Assembly: GCA_037893225.1 (NCBI GenBank)
Contig: JAZGUH010000184.1
Location: 1,426,001 to 1,490,000 of the forward strand
Source of the DNA: Hippasteria phrygiana
Lineage: Eukaryota > Echinodermata > Asteroidea > Valvatida > Goniasteridae
Reading direction: 5' to 3'
Length of the DNA: 64,000 bases
The notes below the pieces were generated by a model that searched no databases, had not been told where the DNA came from, and saw only the letters and a program-made list of their open reading frames with translations. The position numbers and the translations under genes were made by a program. This document shows, piece after piece, positions 11,252 through 20,235 of the stretch; positions within the stretch are counted from its first letter, which is position 1, and each line of letters starts with the position of its first letter.

Positions 11252-11753
11252 GCGTTAGCTTGCGTAATCTTGTGAATAATTGCGCCAACATTTTCCGCCA
11301 AAATTTGCGATATATTGCGCTATTTGAAAATTTTGCAATTTTTTGCGGCTTTTTGTGTGAAATGCTGTTGCCCACCGGCGCAACGAGCGCAAGAATTCGC
11401 CAAAAATCACAGATTTTTCAGGTATATTTTAATTCAAGTCCGGACACAGAAGAGTCGGGGAACGCTTGTGCTGCATTGCGCTGCATTGCGCTCGTTGCGC
11501 ATGCTTGCGTTATAGGCCTGTACACTGCTTGCGATGCATTGCGGTGCATTGCGAAAGACGTCTAGCGCAGCGTGGCTTGCGCTATTTTACGCTATTTTGG
11601 GGCAGGTTAAAAAGCTAGCTCAACAACTTTCGAAGCCATTTCGCGAGCTAAATTTGCGCAAGCTTTTGCAAGAACGCTTGCCCACTGCCGCGCTATCCTA
11701 TACTTGCGCTATTTTTGGCTTCGCGAGCTGGCACAAGTTTCGCAAGCTAACGC
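11252..11753. repeat. inverted-repeat element built from TTGCG/CGCAA words
   Basis: The ends are GCGTTAGCTTGCG (11252-11264) and CGCAAGCTAACGC (11741-11753), a perfect 13-bp inverted repeat that continues imperfectly inward (CTTGTG / CACAAG). The interior is saturated with TTGCG, GCGCTATTT and CGCAAG on both strands, including three closely spaced GCATTGCG copies near 11470-11485 and 11530-11550. It looks like a MITE whose body evolved by repeated short-word duplication. No coding potential is convincing. Confidence 0.6.
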
Positions 11754-12830
11754 AGTTGGTTGGCAATATGCATAAGAACCACCAGATGCTCTTCAATTTC
11801 CTTGCTCCATAGCAGTGGAAGTTCAGAATTGGACTATTTTTAGCCACAGCAAGAAAAGACAGAAAAGATTGAGCGAAACCATCATTTCAACTTTGTATAT
11901 TACGCAAACATTCTAACGTGTTTCATTATATATTTGAACTGTAGTATTCTCTCAGTGGAATATCTGCAAACAAAGGGATTTCTGAACAACAATCCAAATT
12001 CAATATTGACTGACGGAGACCATGATGATATGCATAACTACAACAGTTTGTTAACTTTAATTGAAATGCAGTAAATGTATCTAACTAACGATATTGTAAC
12101 TTTCGTTAAAAGCAGCCGGAATGAATTTCCAAAGGCGAGTCAGATGACCGATTCTCGGAGACAACGTTCTTTCAATGATATCGTAAATTACTTTGCCGAT
12201 ACAAAATAAGGAGTAGGATAGACGCGTCTATAACTAATAAATTAAACGTTATGCACGCCTGTCCCCAATCGATCTGCTGCTTGTTTGAAATTGAATCGAT
12301 GAAGGAATTCCAATGTCAGCGCAAGCTATCTTGAAAAAAGGGTTCACCCATTTTGGAAAATATTTCCAGGCGTGATCTAAAAATGGAAGTAAAAAAGGGC
12401 TTCTGCTTCCTTTTGGAAAACCACACGACACTAAAATTGTGCCTAATAGGCCTATTGTAACTTCAACTTTGATCAAATATACACTGTAACAAACTAACTA
12501 ACTAATTGACTAACTAACAATACTTGATACTTATAACACGTTCATATTTAACTGTTGATTTTCATGTTTGCCTTTTTAAAGATATAAGATCAAAATGTGG
12601 CTACTTTTCCGTAAAAATTAAAAGTCTTGGCTAAAAAACGATATCAGGCAATGTAGCCTCAAATTTGGCCCCAAATAAGACATGCATGCAAAACCACGAG
12701 TAACCTAACGATAGAGAAGTATTTATGAAAAACGACAGTTAAATGTAAACGTGTTTTATGTATATTACAAAAACCCTTCTACTATAGCTGATTAATCTAG
12801 ATAACAAAGCTTAAGCCGGAATAACTGACA
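11754..12830. other. no gene seen
   Basis: AT-rich DNA without a recognisable domain in any frame. The sequence is unique within the window except for a few TAACTAACTAAC words near 12490-12520. Confidence 0.4.
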
Positions 12831-13164
12831 TAAAACTGAGTAAAACAACTTATAGAGTAAACAAAATGAAATGACCACTAAAATACGTACATGTTGTAAC
12901 TGTAATAAAGATTGATAAAAAAACACAAGTTGTAACTGTGATGAAAAACCATGTTAGAACTGTAATAAGTTTGATGGAAAATATAAATCCTGTAAAAGTG
13001 TTATAAGATTAATAAAAAAAACCATACATGTAAACTGTAATATGAATGATTAAAAGGGGCATATTGCCAAATTGGGCTACACAACAAAATGGAGTAAAAC
13101 AACCTGTTTAACAAATCAAAACGAAATTACCACTGAAAAAATATACATGTTGTAACTCTAATAA

Positions 13165-13345
13165 AATCTAATTCGTCAAACAATCCACAAGGGAAACTGA
13201 CTAGGTAAATTTGAATACATTTTCGAAGTGAGCAGGAGGAGACCGCCAACATAGGGTACGATAGCTCAGTTGGTAGAGCGCCGGTACGGTATTCCGGAGG
13301 TCGCAGGTTCGAATCCCGCTCCTGCCAGTTTTCTTTGCTCACTTT
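13165..13345 (+). repeat. tRNA-derived SINE-like copy, best preserved
   Basis: 13253-13327 has a good A box (TAGCTCAGTTGG at 13262-13273), an anticodon-arm-like CCGGTACGGTATTCCGG and an exact B box GGTTCGAATCC (13306-13316), ending CCTGCCA. The anticodon arm resembles tRNA-Thr, which is a weak inference. The acceptor stem is not complementary, so this is not a functional tRNA. The left flank (AATTCGTCAAACAATCCACA) is shared with 5959-6006 and 59697-59745, which shows that the mobile unit is larger than the tRNA part. Confidence 0.65.
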
Positions 13346-13964
13346 GAAAATCTAATATAATCTAGTTAAAGGTCAAGTCGGAATAACCGACATAAAATGG
13401 AGTAAAACAAGCTGTTCAACAAATCAAAACGAAATTACTACTGGTAAAGTATACATGTTGTAACTCTAATAAGATTGATCTAAAAAAAAAAAAACACGTT
13501 GTAACTGTATAATACACTTTATAACGAGAATGATGAAAAAACATGTTTGAACTGTAATAATGTTGATGGAAAATATAAATCCTGTCAAGTGTTATCAGAT
13601 TAATGAAAAACCATGCAAACGTGTACATGTAAATTGTAATAAGACTGATTAAAGGAGCAACACTGCCTTGGAGGCGCCCAATTGGGCTATAAAAAGCGTC
13701 CGTCCTAAAATGGCTGTGGTTGGAAAGATCATTCAAAAGTAGAAAATAATACTCATGACATGCATGACCATCCTTTCAAAATGCGCAATTTGTCTGGAAA
13801 TCATTGACGAAAATCATTTTGGAAACGCCAGTTTGGTTCGGAAAAAGTCGATCCGTTGGAGTGGCGCCCTTGGTCTTTATACAACACCTGAATAAATCCC
13901 AGCCATCTGATTGGTGGATTGTCGATCACGTGCATTGAATTATTTGTTCCATCGCACGCCGCGA

Positions 13965-14005
13965 GAAGTAACATCACACGCGGTATAGGCGTGTGATGTA
14001 ACTTC
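13965..14005. repeat. short hairpin
   Basis: Two 17-bp arms, GAAGTAACATCACACGC and GCGTGTGATGTAACTTC, differ at one base and surround a 7-bp loop. It lies about 60 bp upstream of the Crypton-like fragment and may belong to that element's end or to a separate foldback. Confidence 0.6.
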
Positions 14006-14060
14006 GCAAATTTCACGGTCATTATAGGTGGCGCTACAACACGCCTGTCATTCATACAAA

Positions 14061-14345
14061 ATGGCGGACGATGTTCCCGAACCGCGGCTAACAGACGACG
14101 AAATTGTAACTCTTATCGGCGATGCTGACGCTGCTAACACAAAGAGACAAATCAAATATGCAGTCAAATGATTAGAGGGATTTGCAAGACACGCAGGAAT
14201 AATTCGGAACTAATTCGGAACTTGACAACTTTTTGTCGCGGTTTTATGCGGGACTGAGAAGGGAAAACGGCACGTTGTAGGCCTACACAAAGAAATCCAT
14301 GCATGCAATCCGACGAGGATTTATTCAGGTGTTGTATAACTTGAC
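14061..14345 (+). pseudogene. Crypton/DUF3504-like recombinase N-terminal fragment, broken
   Basis: The frame opens at ATG 14061 with a short acidic N-terminus containing LTDDEI, DAANTKRQIKYAV and then a stop. After a frame change, LDNFLSRFYAGLRRENG and a K-rich stretch followed by MHAIRRGFIQVLY can be read. This order (acidic start, NTK-type helix, then a 'FLxxFY...G..Y....M..IR.G' block) is what I associate with the N-terminal region of eukaryotic Crypton-type or KCTD1/ZMYM-related DUF3504 proteins. No catalytic tyrosine-recombinase region follows. It is a short relic with at least one stop and one frameshift. The family call rests on pattern memory only. Confidence 0.4.
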
Positions 14346-14350
14346 AAATA

Positions 14351-14503
14351 ATGAATGTTTCACATTCGTGCAATGGTAAGAACAACTTCATTCGGCGACA
14401 GATGGAATGCCCCATTCTACTCGGCAAGTTCGCCTCGTGGAATGGAACATTCAATCTGTCACCGAATGAAATTATTCTTACCATTGCACTCATAAACATT
14501 CAT
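14351..14503. repeat. foldback MITE of 153 bp
   Basis: The arms begin ATGAATGTTT and end AAACATTCAT. Inner blocks also pair: GTGCAATGGTAAGAA with TTCTTACCATTGCAC, and CATTCGGCGACAGAT with ATCTGTCACCGAATG. Total arm length is about 60 bp with a small centre. No coding capacity is seen. Confidence 0.8.
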
Positions 14504-14914
14504 AATTTGTATAATATCGCATTGGTTGAGTACAGACTGCACCATAATGTGCGGCGCGGGTCTGAATGTCCGCATGTCGGTGCTTCGGTTTGTCCTCAAG
14601 TTCTCCGTAAATGTTACACATCATTATTTTTATATGGTGGAATTTTTACACTCGGACCTTTTAAATAACCAAAGAGATTAAATTTGTGAGGATTTCAGGG
14701 CAACGTTTGCCTTATTAAAAATATGCATACTGCAACTGTAATAAGATTGATGATGAAAAAAAAAATGTTGTGACTGTAATTTGATTGATTGATAAAAAAT
14801 ACATATTGTAACTTTAACAACTTGAAGATTGATACAAAATAACTAACTGTAAAATTATTAATAGAAAGCCTATATGTTGTAACTGTAATTAGATCCGATT
14901 AACAAAAACACCGT

Positions 14915-15262
14915 AATAATAATAATAATAATAATACAAGCATTTGTAAAGCGCCATCTATCTATGTAGACATATTCCGAGGCGCTTGAAGAAAAGAAAC
15001 TGTCCAGAACTCTACAAATAATTAAATATACATGTACATGTATGTATACTTGAAACAAAACCAGCAATCTAATTATAAGTCGAGTTAAACAGGAATGTTT
15101 TAAGAAGGAATTTGAAGGTATGTAAAGATTGACAGCTACGAATTTCCTGAGGCAAAGAGTTCCATAGAGTGGGCGCCGTAACTGAGAAGGCATAGTCCCC
15201 ATACGATGTTCTAGTTCTTGGTGTCACAAGAAGATGTTTGTCAGATGACCTTAGGTGGCGAT
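14915..15262 (-). mobile_element. 3' fragment of an L2/CR1-like non-LTR retrotransposon
   Basis: Read on the minus strand, the sequence encodes the usual end of such reverse transcriptase proteins, including YGDYAFSVTAPTLWNSLP and a following LHTFKFLLKTFLF. It is followed by a non-coding tail with CGCCTCGGAATATGTC and GGCGCTTTACAAATG, then a (TAT/ATT)n run at about 14915-14935. The 5' part is missing, which is the usual truncation for this class. The '...APxLWNxLP...F...LKTxLF' signature and the short 3' repeat support the call. Confidence 0.75.
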
Positions 15263-15307
15263 TAGGGGAATACTAATGTTGTAATACTATGTTGTAACTC
15301 CAATAAC

Positions 15308-15424
15308 TAGCCCTGAGGGCTGTAAATGGTTCCTTTTTTAAACTTCTGGCTTTTTACCATCATGTTGACAGTAAAACGCCAGAAGTTAAAAACGGAACTA
15401 TTTACAGCCCTATATGTAGGGCTA
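15308..15424. repeat. foldback MITE of about 117 bp
   Basis: TAGCCCTGAGGGCTGTAAAT pairs with ATTTACAGCCCTATATGTAG, and AACTTCTGGC pairs with GCCAGAAGTT. The arms are about 45 bp each with a loop around CATCATGTTGACAG. Confidence 0.75.
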
Positions 15425-15784
15425 CTCCAACAACATGATCATCTATCAAAATGTTGTACTATATTAAATACACTTGATACAAAAACATACATATTGTAAC
15501 TAATAAGATTGATGAAAATCTAATGTTGTAACTGTAATAATATTGATTAAAAACATGTACATTGTATAATTATAACTTTAAGAAGATTTAATTTGTTAAC
15601 GAAAAACCGTACATGTTGTAAGTGCAATAATTCATGAAAAAAAAATGTAACTGTAATAAGATTGATAAAAAATGATTGTAATTTAATACGACTGATGGAA
15701 ACTGGCTGCATCACTTTCACTTGATTAAAGAACATCCAAAAGGAAAACTACCAAATTATTATTGAAAACCTTACATAACAACTG

Positions 15785-16200
15785 GCAAACAAGTCTCAAG
15801 AATCCTGTACAATTATAGTGCGTGGTGTGCTATCATTCTCAAGAAGAATGTGATTTTGCATTAATTTCAAATGATGGTCAGTTGACCATCGTTGGTCAAA
15901 ACCTGACTTTTTCAAGTACTGCCACCCAGTTTATAGCAAATTTAGTTAGTCAACATTTGGTTTACAATCAGTATAATACATCCGTGAACGGGTGCAAGTC
16001 AGCTAGTCTGGTTCCCTGACCTGACAATTCTCTGATGTCTATAAACTGCCACATTTCATTTGAAGTAGGGTCAGGCAACCAGATAACAAGAACAGCATGA
16101 ACGTAAAACTTTAAACAGGTCATTGCAATTTGCTATAAAATACTAACCCACACATCCATCAATTTCTGAAAATTACAGCGAAAGATAAATGTCGTATATT
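15785..16200 (+). repeat. AAGGTAGTGTAC-family MITE body, copy 1
   Basis: This copy shares ordered blocks with 16915-17330, 19315-19700 and 22770-23097: a CTCAAG.ATCCTGT start, an inverted GGTCAG..TGACC centre followed by CAAAACCTGAC, a TGGTTCCCTGACCTGACAAT block, and an end near TTTCTGAAAATTACAGC. The boundaries are approximate because recognisable terminal repeats were not found for this copy. Confidence 0.65.
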
Positions 16201-16625
16201 ATATTCCTTTTAGTTAAAGCTGCAATATACATGCTTAGCAACCGTTAATCAGATTGATACAAAAACTATATACTTGATTAAAAAACATACACATTGTAAC
16301 TGTAATAAGATTGAAAAACGTAACTGTAAAAAGATTCATGAAAAAATGATGTTGTAACTGTAATAAGATTGATTACAAAAACCATGTACATGTATGATTG
16401 TAACTGTAAGAAGATCTTTTTTGTTAACGAAAACCAGTACATAATGTAACTACAATAACATAAAAATATTAATGAAAAAACATAAATGTATATAACTGTA
16501 ATAAAACATAACATGTTGTAACTGTAATAGCCATAAACATGGTAACTGGCTGCATCACAAGGTAATACATTTGTAAACATCAAAAAACAAAACTACCAAA
16601 TTATTATCATGAAAGACCTAAGGGA

Positions 16626-16912
16626 CCATTCAAAATTTTCAATGTTTTGAAATTTCGATTTTTCATTTTTTCGATTGTGTTTATACCCACTCACCCACCC
16701 CAATTTTCGATCTTAAAATATTTATATGCCATTGAATACAAAAATAATATAATGTCCAGTTCAGTTTATTTCACAACACATTCAACTTCATTGTTATATC
16801 TGATACCGGAAAATTCAATAATATACCTTGATCCACCCACCCACCCACCCACCCACATTTTCGAGAGAAAAAAAAAATCCAAATTTAAAAATGTAGAAAA
16901 TTTTGAATGGCC
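16626..16912. repeat. inverted-repeat element with (CCCA)n stretches
   Basis: A 15-bp terminal inverted repeat, CCATTCAAAATTTTC (16626-16640) and GAAAATTTTGAATGG (16896-16910), encloses about 255 bp. Two CCACCCACCC microsatellites near 16690 and 16840 each precede ATTTTCGA and so form a shorter direct repeat inside it. Confidence 0.7.
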
Positions 16913-16914
16913 GC

Positions 16915-17330
16915 TAATAAGGTCTCAAGGATCCTGTACGTGGTGTGCTGTCATTCTCAAGAAAAATGGGATTTTGCATAAATTTCAAATGATGGTCAGT
17001 CGACCATCGTTGGTCAAAACCTGACTTTTCCAAGTACTGCCACCAAAGTCCACATTTTTGTTTACAATCGGTTATACATCCGTGAACGGGTGGAAGCCGG
17101 CTAGTCTGGTTCCCTGACCTGACAATTCTTTGATGTCTATAAACTGCCACATTGTACTTGAAGTTGGGTCAGGCAACCAGACAACTAGAAAAGCATTTTG
17201 TTCTTGGTTTTTACACTATCTATGAACATACATGTAAAACTTAAAACGGGTCATTGCAATAATATTTGCTTTAAACTACTAACCCCCAGATTCTTCTATT
17301 TCTGAAAATTACAGCAAAAGCAAATTGTCG
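16915..17330 (+). repeat. AAGGTAGTGTAC-family MITE body, copy 2
   Basis: It is the closest relative of copy 1 in the window: the blocks from GTCTCAAGGATCCTG through CCTGACCTGACAATTC to TTTCTGAAAATTACAGC match with few changes. The spacing between copies 1 and 2 (about 1.1 kb), with similar flanks GCTTAGCAACCGTTA, suggests that the region duplicated locally. Confidence 0.65.
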
Positions 17331-17652
17331 TTTATTATATACTTTTAAATCTGCAATGTACATGCTTAGCAACCGTTAGCAAAAAAAGAGAGATTTTTCG
17401 TTGCTAATTAATTATTAAAGATAATTTAAACGAAAAACAAACTCAATAGTTTGTGTTTGGTCCTGCCAGAGCAACGTCGCATGCACATGCATGTATAACA
17501 TGGCCCACCCAATTGAAATTTGAAATTTGTCCTCTGAATAAACACGGGAACTTGTAATCAGTTATTCAGTTACATTGTTGGAGAAAATGAACAAAACTGC
17601 CACTTTAAAAGTTTCCTCATAATAGTGGAATTTTATTCCATAATTCAACTGA

Positions 17653-17863
17653 TACTGGGCAGGCCCTATTTATAAGGGACGTCAAATCTGTCCACTAGCT
17701 GCTAATTAAAGGGCTAATGCATGACGAGTACCTATTTTCGTCCGAAAAAGTGCACGAAACTGCGTTTTCTGATCAACACCACCACTTTAAACTGGGGACT
17801 CGTCATAAGCCCTTTATTTATGTTGGCGGATCTGGCCCCCTCCAAAATAGGGCCTGCCCAGTA
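17653..17863. repeat. inverted-repeat element of about 210 bp
   Basis: TACTGGGCAGGCCCTATTT (17653-17671) pairs with its complement ending CCTGCCCAGTA (to 17863). Inner blocks AAAGGGCTAATGCATGACGAG and CTCGTCATAAGCCCTTT also pair imperfectly, giving nested arms. No reading frame is convincing. Confidence 0.75.
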
Positions 17864-17864
17864 C

Positions 17865-18930
17865 ATTGGTATAACATGGAATCTGAAACTTTGGGTAAAG
17901 TATGTGAGGTACATTTACTTTTAAAGCGACAGTGTTGTCAACAAAATGCAGTAAGGCAAAATTTTAAAAAGTTTATATCGTCCCCGCCCGATTCTTTTTC
18001 GAGCCCGCCGCTCCTTTTTCCTTTTTCTCAAGAAAACAAAACAAAAAAACTCCACAAAAAATTCAAACGTTGGCCAACTGAATGTGCACACAAAATTGGC
18101 GGAAGTTGATCAACGTTCGGGTGAACACTCTAAAAACTGTGTTTTAACACAATCTTTGCAATCAGTTTGTAAACATTAGTCCATGGGCCAGACCAGATAT
18201 CGGTACCACCTAAGGTGGCAAAACATTACGGGTGCCAAATGCTTTGTATGATCGACCTAAGTACAAAAACATGTGATAGCATCTCCAAATGAGTAGCTTA
18301 GTCTCTTTTTTTCTTAGTTTTGTGTTTTGCCATTAAGTTACATTATAATAGCATTCTACATGTATGTACATCTCTTAGCATATGGGTTGGGCTAATTTTA
18401 ATTACGCTGTTATTGCACGTGATGTATGACAATAAAATATAGACAGGCAGTTGGTTAACAATAAAACTTATTCCAGTAGTGCATGTTGATTGTTGCAATA
18501 CATTTTGTTTCGGGGGGGGGGTGGGGGTGGGGGGGGGTGGGGGTGGGGGGGGGGTGGGGGTGGGGGTGGTGGTATGTTGGTATGTTACAGTACTCTGGCT
18601 TGACAACTTATAAATATGCACCCTTTCAGCGCTTTCCGCTGAACTATACAACAAAGCATAATGGTGTAATTGCGAATTAATCAACTGTATCCTAACCTAA
18701 TTGCTAAGGATTTATGTAGTAAGCTCATTCTGACTGGGCTTTAAAAGTGGGCATTTACTACCACTAAGCTACCACCCTGGGATTGCTATCACATCAATGT
18801 ATCATCCTTAGACATAGACCTTTCAAAAAAGTGTTATTAGATTTTGCTACCTCAGGTGGTACCAATAAGTGAAATTTTTGCCTCGAGTGATGGAAATCTG
18901 GCTGCACCACTTTCACTTGTTAATAATAAT
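17865..18930. other. no gene seen; contains a G-rich tract
   Basis: The block GTTTATATCGTCCCCGCCCG at about 17969-17988 is shared with 9694-9716 and 63403-63425. A G-rich run of GGGGTGGGGG type at 18512-18572 is a G-quadruplex candidate. GGTACCACCTAAGGTGG near 18205 and CCTCAGGTGGTACC near 18850 form a distant inverted pair. Nothing coding is recognised. Confidence 0.4.
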
Positions 18931-18933
18931 TTG

Positions 18934-19235
18934 GGAGGCTAATCATCCTTACTCGCAGCTGGGATGCTGAATTGCGAAGGACGCGGCTACAACGTGGTCG
19001 AGTCGCTGGCACGTAAAGGCGCCTCTGGCAGCCGGCCTACATCGACCCACATATGACCACGGAGCACAGCCAGAGATCGAAAGTGTTTGATTTTTCCGGA
19101 GGGAGGAAAGCCGGAGGACCCGGAGAAAAACCCTCGTGTCACAGGAGAGAACCAACGCACAACTCTACTCACATATGGTCCGAGCCGGGAATCCAACCCG
19201 GCCACCCATGCTACCCATGCCACCCAAAAGGTAAT
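18934..19235 (-). repeat. possible tRNA-related repeat
   Basis: On the minus strand GGCCGGGTTGGATTCCCGGC resembles a B-box T-arm. The GC-rich adjoining block with GGAGGAAAGCCGGAGGACCC and GAGAACCAACGCACAACTC is of a kind I associate with dispersed repeats of marine invertebrates. There is no clear A box or 3' tail, so the call is tentative. Confidence 0.3.
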
Positions 19236-19314
19236 ACATTTGCAAACATTAAACAAAAACCTTCAAATTATTTTGTATTAAAAAAAAATATATATATTTT
19301 GAGAATTGCTAAAT

Positions 19315-19700
19315 AACAGTCTTAAACATCCTGTGAAACCATGGCACACGGGCTGTCATTTTCCAGAAGAGTGGGATTTTGTATCAATTTTCAATTATGG
19401 TCGGCTGACCATCGATGGTCAAAACCTGACCTTTTCGATTACTGCCCTTAGTATTTAGGGAGTCCATATTTTGTTTGCAAACGGTGAAGGCCAGCTAGTC
19501 TGGTTCCCTGACCTGACAATTCCCCGATATAAATTGCCACATTTCGTTTGAAGTAGGCCAGGGAACCAGACCACAAGAACAGCATTCTGTTTTTGGTTTT
19601 TCCAGCATCTATGAACATAAAACTTTAAACAGGTCATTGCAATAATATTTGCTATAGGCTAACCACCAAATCCATTCATTTCTGAAAATTACAGCAATTA
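19315..19700 (+). repeat. AAGGTAGTGTAC-family MITE body, copy 3
   Basis: The blocks CCTGTGAAACCATGGCAC, GGTCGGCTGACCATCGATGG, CTAGTCTGGTTCCCTGACC and TTTCTGAAAATTACAGC occur in the same order as in copies 1, 2 and 4. Divergence is somewhat higher than between copies 1 and 2. Confidence 0.6.
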
Positions 19701-19759
19701 AGCAAATGTCGTAATACATTTAAAGCTGCAATATACATGCTTAGCAACTGTTATCAGAT

Positions 19760-20225
19760 TTTTGGCTGCTAATTAATTATTAAACTAAGATCATTTGAAC
19801 GGATAACAAACTCCAGTTCTATTTATTCACTTTCTTTGTTCTTTATTCAAATTTACTATATATAGTGTGGTTTGTTTGATGGATAACAAACTCAATAGAT
19901 TGTGTATAATATGGTCCACCCAATGGCAGTGCAAATTGATATTTGAAATTTGTCCACCAAACACGGGAACTCGTAATCAGTTATTCCGTTACATTAGATT
20001 GGGGAAAATGGATAACTTTGATAATGCACCAAAAATAACTGAATGTAGTGTTACAATTTGCGGGGTGAAATTCAAAACTTTGTTTACAATTTAAAAATTT
20101 GGTCTTCAAAATTAGGATACGCTCCCCTGAAAAAAAATCTGGCGTACCTGCCTGCTAAAGATAACTCTGTCATGGTATGATACACCAAATAATGTCTTAG
20201 ATATTTAAAACATGGGTTCAAACAG
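19760..20225. other. no gene seen; 3' flank of the membrane-protein gene
   Basis: AT-rich sequence downstream of the minus-strand gene. It should hold its 3' untranslated region and polyadenylation site, but no signal stands out. ATGGATAACAAACTC-like words recur near 19800 and 19880. Confidence 0.35.
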
Positions 20226-20235
20226 GTGATTCTCC

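Larger units (their letters stand above)
12830..16560 (+). repeat. dispersed array of a TGTAACTGTAATAAGATTGAT-like unit
   Basis: Words close to TGTAACTGTAATAAGATTGAT followed by an A-rich spacer and CAT recur many times, in blocks at about 12885-13060, 13440-13660, 14725-14900, 15480-15690 and 16260-16530. Spacing is roughly 30-45 bp. The blocks at 12885-13060 and 13440-13660 share the order of variant units (including GGAAAATATAAATCCTGT), so they are duplicates of each other. Other elements interrupt the array. It is a degenerate tandem repeat without coding capacity. Confidence 0.7.

Noticed and set aside
18483..18684. Gly/Trp-rich and Pro/Thr-rich proteins on opposite strands
   Set aside because: They are translations of a GGGGTGGGGG simple repeat.
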